DNA of 64,000 nucleotides from Epinephelus fuscoguttatus (lineage: Eukaryota > Chordata > Actinopteri > Perciformes > Serranidae). The notes beneath the pieces were generated by a model that was not told the origin of the DNA, did no database searches, and was given only the letters and a program-made list of their open reading frames with translations. This document shows, one piece after another, positions 49,910 to 63,151 of the stretch. The position numbers were made by a program, and so were the translations under genes. The stretch lies in NCBI RefSeq assembly GCF_011397635.1, contig NC_064767.1:22122537-22186536 (forward strand), in the 5' to 3' direction. How positions within the stretch are numbered: position 1 is the stretch's first letter; every line of letters starts with the position of its first letter.

Positions 49910-52900
49910 ATGGTTCAGAAAGATAAAACGCTGGAGACGCCTCAAGTGGACGGTGAGCCGAGCCCCAGCCCAGTCTCCGGAGAGGCTTGTGCCGAGGCCC
50001 CTGGCCCGGCTGAAGAGTCCGGCATCGGAGCCGAACCGACCGGCCACAGAAAATTCATCAGTGGTGTCGTGGAAGGTAATATTGAATTTGAGCTTTAACA
50101 AACAAATTTGGAATTTGATTCGGTTGTGATCTGCTTGAAACCTTAAATAGGGCATCACAATGCTGCAGCAATCGTGCTTCCCGGGGAAAGGTTGTTGTTG
50201 TTGTCAGTTGGAAAATACAAGGCAGTAGTAATTGGACAACAGCTGGAAATCAATTGCTGGGAATCGATTGGAAATTGTCTTAAACCCATCAAAATACTTA
50301 TGTTTGCCGATTGCTGATCAACATTGTCACACGTCATATAACTGAATAAATATGTATGGGGGATACTTATTAATTGGTCATCATCAATGATTCAAATAAA
50401 TTGAAATAGGATTACCTTTGATCATCATTTATCAAGTAAGTATACCACACATTGGTGGGGTTGCATCTTAATAAGATGAAGAGTCATTTGTTGTGGTTAG
50501 CTCCCAATTATAAATTGAATATTATTTGTAGTTTGGCTTCTAATCAGACTGAATAAGAAAATTAAAGTACAGTATTGACTTCTCATAAATGAGCTTAAGA
50601 GGGCTTGTTTTATACTTCCTTGATAATTCGTAGACAAAAGGAATAATTGGTAAGTACAGGAAAAACTGTTAACGGTTAAGGAAGCAAACAATGTTTGTTT
50701 AATGGCACTTTTAGTCCAGCCCACACCTTAGGGCAAATTGCTAGTTGCAGCAGACACGCAGCTGAATATGCATGGAAAATGTTGTTTAAAATCAGCACTG
50801 CAGCATGCATAGAAACTGAATGTTTTGTTTTCTGTTACAGGCTTTTATGGTCGACCATGGACAATGGAACAGAGGAAAGAGTTGTTCAGAAGGTATGATG
50901 CACTGTGTGAATTTTCTGAGAAGGCATGTCAATTAAATAAAAAATGTTATAACAGTTTGATGATTTGATTTGTCATACTGAGTTTGTATAACATGGTATT
51001 TCACAGGCAGCAGAAATGGGGGCTGAATACTTACCTTTATGCACCCAAAGATGACTACAAACACAGAATGTTCTGGAGAGAGCTGTACTCAGTGGAAGAA
51101 GCAGGTGACTATTCAGGACAGAGCTTGTGATTAGCTGTCTTGGGGCAAGGAAAATGAGTAATGCTTGTTAATCTTAAATTAAAGTTTTAAACATGGGTGA
51201 AATGGAAGAAATGGGTTCAAAGATGTGATCATAGCACAATAGTTCATTCACTGAGTGATTTACCCCTTCCATCTCCTAGAGCAACTCATGACTTTAATTG
51301 GTGCTGCTAAGGAGCATGGGATAGAGTTCATCTATGCCATTTCCCCTGGACTGGACATCACCTTTTCCAATCAGAAAGAGGTTTCTGCACTCAAGAGGAA
51401 ACTCGATCAGGTATGGCAACATTTTGTATGACAGAAGTATGAGCAATGTCTTCAAACTCTTCATATCCTCATATCTTCAAAAGTGTCACACGTCTTACAC
51501 TGGGTCGTTTTGTAACAATTTTAATGGCTTCCATTTCAAATCCATTCCTTTTCCCCTCAGGTTTCTCACTTTGGCTGCAAGTCATTTGCCTTACTTTTTG
51601 ATGATATTGACCACAACATGTGCCCTGCTGACAAAGAGGTGTTCAGCTCATTTGCACACGCTCAGGTTACCATTACCAACGAAATCTACCAGTACCTGGG
51701 AGAGCCCGAAACCTTCCTCTTCTGTCCCACCGGTACTTGAATTTTGTGGCTGAATCCTTTGCACATTTTACGCAGTTGTTTTGTTTACTGATTTATTCAT
51801 CTGTTTTCTTGCTTTGAAATGCAGAGTACTGTGGAACATTCTGCTACCCAAATGTTGCTCAGTCCCCCTACCTCCACACAGTAGGAGAGAAGCTACTGCC
51901 GGGCATTGAAGTGCTATGGACAGGTGAGTCTAACACATTTTCCCACCAACTAACCAACACCTGGTGTTAGGCATACATGTCAGAATAGTAAATAAAACAG
52001 TTAATAATTGTGATGTGTGTAATTTTCTGCAGGCCCCAAGGTGGTGTCCAAAGATATCTCAGTGGAGTCAATTGAGGAGGTGTCAAAAATCCTAAGAAGA
52101 GCCCCTGTAATCTGGGACAACATTCACGCCAATGACTATGACCAGAAGAGGCTTTTCCTTGGTCCATACAAGGGCCGCTCCACAGAGCTCATCCCCAGGC
52201 TGAAGGGAGTCCTCACCAACCCTAACTGCGAGTTTGAGTCCAACTTTGTAGCAATCCACACTCTGGCCACCTGGTACAAGTCTAATATGAATGGGGTGCG
52301 CAAGGATGTGGTCATGAGTAAGTGTGATCCAAAAGTTACCTAATTTCTAATGTTTTGATGAGGTCTTTGTACGAGGTTATATTGTGTCAAGTGGTACCAT
52401 AACGCGAGTGGTTCATGAATGTTGTTTATTTCTGTTTGTTTTACCAGCGGATGGCGAGGACAGCACAGTGTCCATCCAAATCAAGTTAGAGAATGAAGGC
52501 AGTGATGAAGAACTGGAGACAGACATGCTCTACAGCCCGCAGCTCGCTCTGAAACTGGCTCTCACAGAATGGCTCGGGGACTTTGTTGTGCCTCATCAAT
52601 ACAACAGTGAGAGCAGTCCCATTATCATATCATATCTCTATGCTAATGGATTTTCTAGCAGTAATACTCAGAATGCGCTCGTAGCGTTGACATGGAGAGC
52701 CTGAAAATGATAATTCTGTGACTGAAAAACACGCAGTAAGACTTAACTGTGTCTTTCAGGCCGACAGGTGCCTCAGAGCGGTGCCAAAAGCACAGCCATC
52801 GACGTGTCTTCCATGGCTGCTCCCTCGCTCTGCTCTTCCACAACAGTCACAACTGTGTTCCAGCAGCCCATCATGTCTCCAGCCATGCCGCCTCTCTGTC

Positions 52901-55900
52901 TGGATCCACTCTCTCACCCCATGGCAAAAAGGCCTCAGGAGGAAGAGGAGGTGCAGTTTACTGTTACTATGGAACAAAATAGAAGCACTTAAATAACCGA
53001 AGTGACTATCTCATGTTTCTTTTAGATAATGAGCTCTCTTTGATGTGCACATATTGTCATTTATACGGTTAAAAATGACTGATTATTTCTGATCATATGC
53101 TTAGCCTCTGTTTTACTTTATTTTTTTTAGCATTTTTTTACAAGTATGTTTATGCTGCTCCCGTGCAGGTGGAGGTGGAGAAGAAGGATTCAGATGAGGA
53201 GCCCATGGAGATGGTGGATGAGAAGCTGGATGAGCCAGAGCCAGAAGCAGTAGCCGACACAGAGGAGAAGCAAGTTGGTCCTATCTTAGCCGACAAGATG
53301 GCTGAGGACCTGAAGCCCATGGATACAGACAAGGAGAGTCTCACAGAGTCAAAGTCCCCTGAAGAGTCTATCCAGGAGGATCCTGGTAGTGATATCGCTC
53401 CTATGCAGACAGACGATCAGCTCAAGCAGGTGCAGCAAACATTCGTGAGTTTCCTTTTATATCCGCAGCTGAAGGCAAAAAAACAAATCAGAATTCCCCG
53501 CAAAGTCACATTGCTTCTGTTTTGTGTCCTCAGGATTTGTTTGTGCCTGGGCCCAACGAGAAGCCCCTGTTCACAGCAGAGCCCGTCACACTTGAGGACC
53601 TGTGCTTGCTGGCAGAGCTCTTCTACCTGCCTTACGAACATGGACCCAAGGCCATGCAGATGTTAAAGGAGTTCAACTGGCTGAGAGCCAACAGCAGCGT
53701 CGTCAGTGTCAACTGCAAGAGGAAGGAAACTGAGAAGGTGGGTTAATGCATTAAAATAAACACACACATGGTTGAGAGACAGAGGCCTAGCTGAGAAAAC
53801 TAGTTCATTATTAACTGAACTTGCCTGTGATAGTATAGGTTGCTGAAAACAAAATGGTGGATGTGTATTACCATTACTGCCCATTGGGTGGTGTGATAGG
53901 AGATGGAGTGCACCATAGAGCATTGTGTCATGTGTATTAAACTACAGCTTCACCTTATTAAACCATGTGCCTCTTTCTCAAAGACATTTTGACATATCAC
54001 AGAAAAGCACAGGTATAAATAATAAAAGTAATGATGTGTGAAAATGTCCACTATGCCAAAAAGCCTATTATAAACCAAAGCAGTTTATTGCTGTCCTTCT
54101 TATTTATTTATTTATTTATTTATTTATTACATCTTATTTCCAATCACTGTGTCGCATACAGGTGGCAGAATGGCAAGCAAGGGCAGAGAAGTTTGAGGAG
54201 ATGTGCTGCTCCGTCATCCAGATGTTCACCCGGCTTTCCAACTCAGCTAACCGCACCATCCTGTACGACCTCTACCCGTACATCTGGGACATCAAGAGCA
54301 TCATTTCTATGGTCAAGTCTTTTGTCCAGTGGCTCGGTACGTATGAAGGGACACATGAAGCGCTTACTCTTAGAGAGCATTACAGTAGCATAGCAGTAGT
54401 CTGATCAAGTCTGGTAATCCTGACTTTTGTTTTTCTCAGAAACACATTTGCACACAGATTTATAAAATCAGATAATATAAAGAAAAAGCAGTTTAAAAGT
54501 TAGCTGCATGGATTATGTCATACTCTAGAGCTGTATAGTTTGAGGCACATTTATAACTATGTCACACATCTTGCACAGTCTGCTTAACAGATGGTAATAT
54601 GACTGATCAAAGATATAGAGAAGTATGGCTCTTAGAGATCTTAGACACCACCTGTAGACAGGCTAAGAATCTGAGTAGTGGCTAATACCCCCACTTTTAA
54701 TTAATGGCAGTTTATCATACATAAGTTTAGCACTGATCAGGCTAGTCGCATCACCTCTCAATAGTTACGATCTTATTAATTTCTCTTGTTTCACACATGT
54801 TGATGATTGTCTTCTCTTTTTTTTTTTCTCGTCTGACTGAATGCCGCTTGCACCGCTAGCATCCTCCTTATTTATCCCATAACAAGCTGCCCCATCTCAG
54901 TGATATCTAAACTGGGTCTCTGTGGCAAACGTCCCAGCAGGGTTATTGCTGCTTGCTGTGTATCCAGTAACATCACTGCTGCATTCCCACACAGACACAC
55001 TTGCTTCCATCTCTCTTGTCTGTGGGGATGGGAGCCAGGGGGAAGTCCCCATCCCCCTCCCCTCCTCCATGCCCTAGCGCGCACGCGAGCTTGGAGAGCA
55101 AGTTGACTGACTGACTGTGGAAGGCCATTCTGGTGCATAAAATGAGTCAGAAATATCTGAGCTGGTCTCTGTATTTTCAGCTGGTTTTTAACATGAACCA
55201 TGTGAAAATATGATGGGAACTTTTGAGTTGCCTCACTGGGTAGTCTCAGTGGATTTGAACCCGCTGAGTTGTTTGCTCAATCTGCATCACTGTGGGATCC
55301 ATCATCTTTTGTAAGAGAGGATATTCTTTCTCTCCCTCTTTCTCCCTCTACCCTCATCCTTTCTTTCGCTCTTTCAGATGGTTCACTGTGATGCAGTTTG
55401 AGTGACATTCGTCCATGTAATAACATCTCCATCTTTTTTGGAGTGTACTTTTGAATAGTCTGAAGCACCAGCATGGCCTGTAGGTTACCCCCTGTAACCC
55501 AGTTTCATTCACAGGTTTCTGTCCTACATGGTAAAGCTGAGGACTCTAGCCCACAGTACACAGCAGGCAGCATACCCACACTGGCAAAGTCACATCAAAA
55601 ATCCACACTACTGACTTAATGCATCAGTAAATGATTAAAATCCCTCTAGCATCATAGAGGAAATCAAGTGCTCTGTGAAAATAGTTATCTTTGAATATTC
55701 CTCTTAATAACTGCAGTGTCATTAAGTGCCTAACTGTTGACTTCTGCTGTTATCAGGTTTTTACATCAGTCCCCAATCTTTCCCTTTAGTAGAAGCTGTG
55801 CAGCCGGCACTTAGTCGCAACCTCCCTGGTAATTGTACTGAGAACACTTACTAATAACTATTTTCTACTGTTTTCTCCCTTCACTATGTACAGATGGAAG

Positions 55901-58900
55901 AATCCACAGTACAAGTTTCTACTGCTATTGGATCGACAGTGGCCGATGTATGCACAGTGCAAGCGCCTTTTTGTTTTGTTAATGTTTGAAAGGGATTTAT
56001 GGATTTTGTTTTTCTTAAACTAGATTTATATATGTTAAAAGATTGATTTGGAGGAAAGGAAGCAGCCCTCCGGATGAAGTCACATTTTGCGCAGCGATTT
56101 AGCTTGGAATCCTAAGTGTTAACTCCCAAATTTCTCTCTTTGGCAGCATCTCTCTAACTTGTTTTTTTTGTTTCTGTTAGTAGGCCTATAGAACTGGCTC
56201 AGGCCAGCCCGATGCACCTACTCAAGGAAATTTACACTTGGCTTTGAAACTTAACCGTGGCAGGATCTTCATTGCACTCAGGGATATTACTGATTGTGTA
56301 GTTTTGATAACTGCTATAACTGCTCACACACACATTGGCTTGATTATGGAAGATCAAAAGTTGCATGTGTTCTGCCTAACTGTGATTGTGTTAAGACAAT
56401 GCAGTCTGAACAGGTAATTGAGGTGGAAGTCATCCACCAAGAGACCATTCTGTTGTCTGTTTTGTGGTTTTTAATTTGGGCAAGCAAGTTCAGAGTTCCT
56501 TCCCGTGGGTGCATCTGCGTGCTGTGCTGTGTCAGTTCAACAGAGGAATTGTATAAAAGTGTCAGGGTAAGGTTCATATGTAAAGCAGTGTTAGATGTCC
56601 TTCCCGCGCGCTGCATTTGTCTGGTCACATGACAGGGCTTATTGTCAACCAGGGTTAGACTTTGTTAGCGGGAACGCTACAGTATACATACTTGTAAGAG
56701 TGTGCTTTAGATACATGCGACTTGTCCCTATGGCGCATTTCATCTTTGGTCTGTTTGATTGTGGCTTTTACTAGTAAGCTGAGAGGCCCTTTAACTCAGG
56801 GAACATTCACACCAGCGCTTGCTCTGACTTCCTGGTTTGATGACTCATGCTCCCCAGTCATGTGACGAGGCAGATAAGATGAGAATGTGACTTCACACGG
56901 GGTGCTGAGATGAGTGGGGTGACGGCAGCTGAAGCTTACTCTTGTAGTCCATAGACAGCATGGGGTTTCCGTTCTGATGGTCAGTGTAATATTTATGATG
57001 TCCGTCAGTTTTCAAGCGAGTACCCTCACTGAAACACCAAGGGGGCTGAACTGCACTTAATTCTGATCTCTCATCACTTTATGGAGAGCGTGCATTCCTC
57101 ACTGCGTGAATTAACTTTTATTTAAAGCTCTGCATACCATGTTACATGGAGCAGTGTGGCATTGTTGTACTGACACAGAAATTTGGACCTGATTTCTTTT
57201 TGCCAACACGTAAGCTTTAGTTGCTCGAGCCCCATTTTATCATAAAGTATTTCCTCTGAATATAGTTCATTCCAAATTAGGTCCTTTTATGTTTTAATGA
57301 GTAAATTAAGATTAATTTATTTATATGGATAATGCTATTAGATACATATGACCCCCTTCCTCCCCATCTCCCCACTACCTTCATCTGTGTCAGAGAGCCC
57401 CATCCTGTGGTAACAATGTCCGCTTGGCTCTGCTCCTAACAGGGTGTCGTAGTCAGTCCTCAGCACAGTTCCTTAGAGGAGACCAAGAACCCTGGGCCTT
57501 TAGGGGAGGTCTAGCAGGAGAGTTCCAGGTATCTCATGCACCGAATTTACAGCAATCTAATGGAAAAAGAGTGTTGTGAGCAAAGACCACAATGGTAATA
57601 TGTGCGTAGGTATGAAGGGCTTTGGTCTGTCGAAGGTGTGCTGATTGTAATGGGTCGGACTTCATAACATCCAGGTTACATAGTCTCCAAAGAAGTCCAT
57701 GCCCTTGTATTGATTTTGGGATACTGTCAGGCAGTGGGAGGAGTATGGGTGACCTGTAACCCATCCTGACAAAAACAGGTTACAGCCAGTGTTTGGCGTG
57801 GCATTTTCCAAATGATTAATTTGAATTTCTTTCAGCAACTGCCCAAGGAGATGCTGCTTTTCCCTAGCGCATGCGGCGCAAGCGAGCATGGCTAGGTTTT
57901 TATTTTCATGACATCTCATTTCTTTGCAGGAAAGCACAGCGCACAAATTACCAAGCCAACCCTTTGCAAGCGCACGCACAAGCATCGCAGCGCCAGCGAG
58001 AACACAAGCATGTTGCAATGGGAAAACTCCATGATCAAACACACTTACCCAGTCTCAAGTAGTATCTCCATTCTTGGAGAGTTGCAAGCCTCATGATGGC
58101 AACTAATATGCCTTTGAATTACTAAGTTAACTCATTTAATTTGCCTCATTGGTTTTTTTCCTGGAGTTCTCCCTGCCTCTCTGCGCCAGCATCATTATTT
58201 TTCTCAACAGGAGGGTCCTGCGCAGCGAAATATTGCGATGTCTTACAAAAGGGAAAGGAGCATCTCCTTCAGCCAGTAAAACCTTAGTCAGACCAAAACA
58301 CCACCCTTGTTTTATTATATTTGAAAAGCAAATATGTACGTGCTTGTTGTGCTATGTTCCTTTAGCAAAATGACAAAGTTGTGATGTTTGCTCTTGTTGT
58401 CCACTGTCAGATCAACAAGGAATATCAGTTTATACCTTTTATATGGTTTTATTTAACAATATTTGTCATTCCGAAGCACTTTGCTCTCCTCTGTAGTTCC
58501 TTTTGGTTTGATAGTGGCTCAACTGCAGCAAATGCTCAGAGAGGCAGTGAGCCAAAGCAGCACACCACCTGGTCTCAGTGAAACTGAACCTGTTTCTTTT
58601 GATACCCACAGAGATTGTTGCCAATAGATGGGGCAAACGATCTTTTCTACCAGCCTCCACCTTCATTGCCAACCTCCAAAATCTATTCCATAAGGCCGTA
58701 CTATCCCAAAGATGAGGTAAGATGTTTTTGTGTTAAGTCATGGCCTTGTGCACCTTATTTTTGTACCAAAACTCAAGTATTGCATCCTAAATACTGACAG
58801 TTAGTAAGCATAAATAATGTCAGAACCAAAATGTTGCAGAATGATGTTAGCCAGTTGCTATTCCCAGCAGAACTGGCCTAGTTAAAGCTGTGAATGCTTT

Positions 58901-60004
58901 GCACTTAATGTGCCACAATGCTGTGCTCACACACTCTTCGCATCAGCAAACATATGTAACATTGACATTATTTGTGGCATTGTCTGGTCTTAGCTTTGGC
59001 TTTTATATCTAGTGTCATGATTGATCGCGCTACAGCTGCACCTGTCTTCTCTTTTGCAGACTGCAATTTATAAAATCTGTAAAGAAATGTACTCCGAAGG
59101 AATGGAGGGCGTACCAGTCTCTGATGAGGATCCTGACCTCATAGGAGACAGGTAAAACATGGAGATGACTAAAGCCTGACCTGCAGTTTCACTGCAGCGC
59201 AAATCAACATGACTGACAAAATGTTTCCTGTTTGTTCACAGGTTGGTAGGAGGTCTCCTGACACTGAGTTCAGACTACGGGTTCGTGCTGGAGGACGAAG
59301 AAGGGATCTGCGGTTACGCTCTTGGAACTGTGGATGTCAAGCCCTTTGTCAAGAAATGCAAGTTGAACTGGATTCCCTTCATGCAAGAGAAATACCTCAA
59401 ACCTGACTGTGAGAAGGACCTCACAGAGGCTGAAGTAGGATCTTAATCCATCTCTCTTACTGTCATGACATCTGTATCAGCTGGCACATGATTGTGTCTC
59501 CTGTTGTTATATTTTACTTTACTGTCTCTGTCTGTCGTCCCCGTAGAAGATGATGCTGAGTTTCCACGAAGAGGAGGAGGGTCTTCCAGACTCTTTCCTC
59601 TCCAACTTCCCCTCTCTCATCAAGGTTGATATTCACGCAAAGGTCACTGACCCCAGTGTGGCCAAAAGCATGATGGGATGCCTTCTATCTTCTCTTAAGG
59701 CCAACGGTAGGTGGCAGCCATCTTCAGCTCTGACAGCAGTGTTCATTGCTACTACTTACAGTGTTAAGGCTATTAGCCATGTTGGGAAGATGGAGTCTAT
59801 TTCTGATTCTACAAATCTTTAAACCTGCCACCAAATGTAATACTGTCTTTTTACTTGTTTCTTCCAGGCTCCTTGGGTGCGTTCTGTAAGGTTCGTCAGA
59901 CTGATAAGAGAATGTTGGACTTCTATAGTAAGCTGGGATGCTTCGAAGTGGCCAAAATGGAGGGCTTTCCCAAAGATGTCATCATTATGGGACGCAGCCT
60001 ATGA
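49910..60004 (+). CDS. oga: Protein O-GlcNAcase (OGA, MGEA5)
   Basis: OGA removes O-linked N-acetylglucosamine from serine and threonine of nuclear and cytosolic proteins, opposing OGT. Coding exons: 49910-50075, 50841-50892, 51007-51104, 51280-51410, 51561-51732, 51825-51923, 52033-52317, 52448-52606, 52760-52950, 53169-53444, 53534-53737, 54162-54336, 57443-57528, 58612-58716, 59060-59151, 59242-59434, 59547-59706, 59868-60004. Phases match and give 926 residues (human 916). The GH84 catalytic domain covers about residues 48-350, with catalytic Asp163-Asp164 in [10 protein letters not shown] (human Asp174-Asp175). A disordered acidic linker follows, then the helical stalk domain ([35 protein letters not shown]) and a C-terminal acetyltransferase-like domain ending [12 protein letters not shown]. 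Identity to human is very high in the catalytic part. Exon 10 may alternatively end at 53427. Confidence 0.99.
50841..52317 (+). CDS. oga: oga exons 2-7, GH84 glycoside hydrolase domain
   Basis: These exons encode the barrel that holds the active site: [20 protein letters not shown] (exon 1/2 junction), [26 protein letters not shown], the catalytic DD pair in FDDIDHNM (exon 51561-51732), [26 protein letters not shown] and [20 protein letters not shown]. All residues I know to line the substrate pocket in human OGA (the DD pair and the WDN.HAND block) are present, so the enzyme should be active. Confidence 0.98.
52448..54336 (+). CDS. oga: oga exons 8-12, linker and stalk
   Basis: Exons 52448-52606 to 53169-53444 code the acidic linker, the fastest-changing part ([20 protein letters not shown]). 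In human OGA caspase-3 cuts after SVVD in GAKASVVD; the fish has GAKSTAID at that place. Exons 53534-53737 and 54162-54336 are well conserved stalk helices that form the dimer and contribute to the substrate cleft. Reading past 54336 without splicing adds 21 residues before TGA at 54402-54404. Confidence 0.95.
54100..54128. repeat. (TTTA)n microsatellite in oga intron 11
   Basis: About six to seven TTTA units, some 35 bases before the acceptor of exon 54162-54336. Confidence 0.95.
54337..57442 (+). other. oga: oga intron 12 (largest after the stalk)
   Basis: A 3.1-kb intron with GTACGT donor and CTAACAG acceptor. In human, retention of the intron at this point of the protein yields the short nuclear OGA. 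I see no exon inside it and no recognisable transposon; there is a CT-rich stretch near 55,320-55,380. Confidence 0.6.
58612..60004 (+). CDS. oga: oga exons 14-18, acetyltransferase-like C-terminal domain
   Basis: These exons code [71 protein letters not shown] and the ending [20 protein letters not shown]. The fold belongs to the GNAT acetyltransferase superfamily. In human OGA it lacks residues needed to bind acetyl-CoA and is regarded as a pseudo-enzyme; nothing here suggests otherwise. Stop codon TGA is at 60002-60004. Confidence 0.97.
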
Positions 60005-62815
60005 AGAAACGTCCTGCTCCGATAACAGACAGAGAGAGAGCAAGTCAACGTGTGGCATAAACAAGTTTGCTACATTAATGAGGAAAAAAAAAAACTTCCA
60101 TGATGATTTTATACTACATTACCATCTGGGCTAGCCCCGGGAAACCTCTTTTTAGGATTTGTGTACAGAAGCACAGCAGTCGCACACACAGATTTCCTGC
60201 TCTGCCCTTAGATGTTATGGCTCTGTCGGATTCAGCAGATTGGAAGCTAAAAGGCCGAAGAGCGATCTGTAATCAGTTGATATGAGCCAACATGGAAGAG
60301 TGGCACTCCCGCAATGATTTGTGGGGTCCCACTACCCATATACCTCCAAGAGGCAGGAAGTAATAACTCCATAAGCCTTTTTTCTGATTTAATCCAGTAG
60401 CCATTACATGGATATTGCCCGCATGCCCTGACGCAAAGTGTCTGTATCTGAAATGGAGGCAGATTGTGAAATGAGGGCAGCCTGTGTCTCAGCTAGTGTC
60501 TTACTACCCCTACATCCTGCTTTCCCAGCTTTGAAAGAGAAACAACGCAGCTGTCGACATAAGTAGGACACCTTTATACAGGATGCGAGGTGCTATGTGA
60601 GAGTTTGCCTTTCATCGTCACTTCATGGTATTTTCAGTTGCACACAGTAGACTTGGAAAAGGAGGCCTTTCAAGCAGCGTGCCTCTATCAAAAAGTGATG
60701 TGAGATGTTGAGTCTGCACACATGAAGGGTGTAAAAGTGTAGCTTTTGGGGCTCGTCAATAAGACCAGCCAGGGAATAATATTCGTTGAGATTGTTAAAA
60801 ACTCAACAAGGAGGTTCCCCTGAATTTCCATTCAAGTAGTAATAGACATTTGGAGAGCAATATAAAAGCTTCCACGAGTTTACAAACATGGTTCACAGCC
60901 TGTTCCTGTTCAGCGCTTTGCTTGTGGCCATTTTTCTTTTTTCTTTTTTTTTTCATAATTCAGCTGTTTTTTGTTTTTTTGCTTATTTCCCTTTGAGCTA
61001 TTGCCTTTTGGTTCATTGCCTTTGGATTTAGGTGTATATTGCAGACTCCAGTGTCTTCTGCGTAAAGGCTCTCTAACCTGTATTAGTCAGATACAGCAGG
61101 AACATGGTGATTTCAAGACATTGGATTTGTTGTTGCTCGATTTTCAGAGATGTATCCTGACATTGAAAGTCACATGTCTTAATTTTGCCCTACCAGACCC
61201 ATGCATTATACTTCAGACAGGGGTATCACTGTCAGAGGAAGTTCCAACTCTCGTGTTAAGTTATGTCAAGTTAATTTAAGTAGTTACTTAATGCACTCAA
61301 ATCAACATTTTCTTATAGCAGTACCCAGTGGGACCAAATCTTGACATTCTGATCTGCTATTGAGTAGAAAAATGTAACATTTGACTGGCATCGACGTCGG
61401 AGTTAAACTAAAACTTGGAAGCATTAACCCTCCCACTGTCTGCTCAGTTTTCTCTTAACCACTAATTCCAAACCTGACTTGTGAAGCACCAGCTGATCTG
61501 GGCTCTGTTCAGGAGGTGAGCTGTGCTAAAAAGCTAGCTTGTGCTCATCACTGGTAAAAGAAAATAATCAGTTTACATCTGACAGCTTGCATCCCTCCCT
61601 GCGTCGCATACTCTCAAGTGAATGTCTTCTCAGTCGAGCCTTGGTGAGCGCTCCTCCATCACCAAAGCGGTGCTGACTCCCACGCTGTAAGGCTGTAGCC
61701 GTGGGGGCATGGAGCAGAAATTCCTCGGGCCTTTTCCTATCTGTCCATTGAATGTTTTATATTCTGCCGCATTTCCCATTTGTTTTTGTAAATCTGTGTA
61801 GTTGATAAAAATAAAAGCACTTGGTCTAATAGATAGGAGTGTTCTGTTGGTTACACGAGGATCATCAGTTGCTCTTCAGTAGCTGCCTGCCAATGTGATG
61901 TTTTGATACTGTGTACATTCATAATGTGCATGAGGTGTATTGGATTTGCCGTGGCGGTCATTAGAGTAACCTCATCTTATGCTACATAGAGGAAGAAGCA
62001 TGCCACTCGCCTCTGTGGGCATGATACTGTAGTTCGTAGACAGTCTGTAAACACTGTCGATCATAAAGTGTTATTATTTTGTATATCTTTATCGAAACTG
62101 TGGCTAGCTTCCCGTCGTCCTTTAAGGAATACAAAGTGCTGGCCTTGTCACAACGCCCTGTCCTGTTTCAGCAACAGGTCTGCTGTTCGTCTTCTGAACA
62201 ACGACAGCAGAGTTTTCACTCATTTTAAATGGCTCCTTTTGCAGTTGGTCGACGCTGCAGTTTTCTCTTCTGCCAACAGGTTTTGATAGAAACGGGCCGT
62301 GACTGAGGGAAAGGGCTCCTATTGTCCATTTTGATTATATGAGAATAGGGTTGGGAGGGCAGGGGGTCATAAAAGTAACAGTTTACCAGTGTAAAATTTG
62401 TATGTGAGATACATAAGATTCAAAACTAATAAATCATAATAAGTTCCTTTGATGCTTTGTGTCCTTTTTTTGTTGCACAGATCATATTTGTGAGTTTGTC
62501 TTGAACTGAAACTTGCAGGTCTTTCATCCCTGTCCTGAGACAAGTGTTCCTGTTGTGACAAATAAAAGGAAGATTATGTCAGTACACAAACAGGTTTGGC
62601 ACTGTTAGCATAACTGATAGTGTTGTGGTCATGAACGTTTACAAGCTTTGATCTGTAGTGTTGCATTATGCCTGAAACAAGCCCTTGACACATGGGAAAT
62701 GGCATTATACACTTATATCAATTATGTATTTTGTGTGGGAAGTGTATGAGCTAAAGACGTGTTTATAAATGTAGAAAAGCAATTGTTAATAAACTATAAT
62801 TTCAGATTTTTTGCA
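60005..62815 (+). other. oga: oga 3' UTR with multiple poly(A) signals
   Basis: AATAAA occurs at 61810-61815, 62561-62566 and 62788-62793. The first would give a 1.8-kb 3' UTR. The last is followed by GT-rich sequence (GCATGTTTTGGTTCC) and would give about 2.8 kb, ending close to npm3. The ORFs in this stretch are short and unrelated to known families. Confidence 0.55.
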
Positions 62816-62999
62816 TGTTTTGGTTCCTTCGACAGCTACGCATTTAAAAAAAAATGGACGTAGCAGTTTTTCTATTTTTTATTAGTATATTTATTTATTT
62901 AGTTTAAATGACCTTTATTGTTTGTTTATTTACAGGCTATATATAAATGTTAAAAAATAAATTATTTAATTTAATTTAATTTTAACATCTTCGTCTGAA

Positions 63000-63151
63000 A
63001 AAAGAAAAAAAAAAACATCGCCCGGGAAAAGGCGCACACTGATGACGTCACATGCATGCTGTACAGTTTGCGACGCGCTTGTTGTTTTTCGAGGAGGGCT
63101 AATTTCTCTATAAAGTCTTAACAGCAAACCCAACGTCACAGCTTTGACAAG
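63000..63151 (+). promoter_or_regulatory. npm3: npm3 promoter with full CRE
   Basis: TGACGTCA at 63043-63050 is a perfect palindromic cAMP-response element, about 100 bases before the npm3 ATG. A CCCGGG is nearby and CpG content rises here. No TATA box. The gap to the last oga poly(A) signal is only about 250 bases. Confidence 0.55.

Noticed and set aside
56294-58050. ORFs of about 112 and 126 residues in oga introns
   Set aside because: No conserved motif, and they sit between exons that splice in phase without them.
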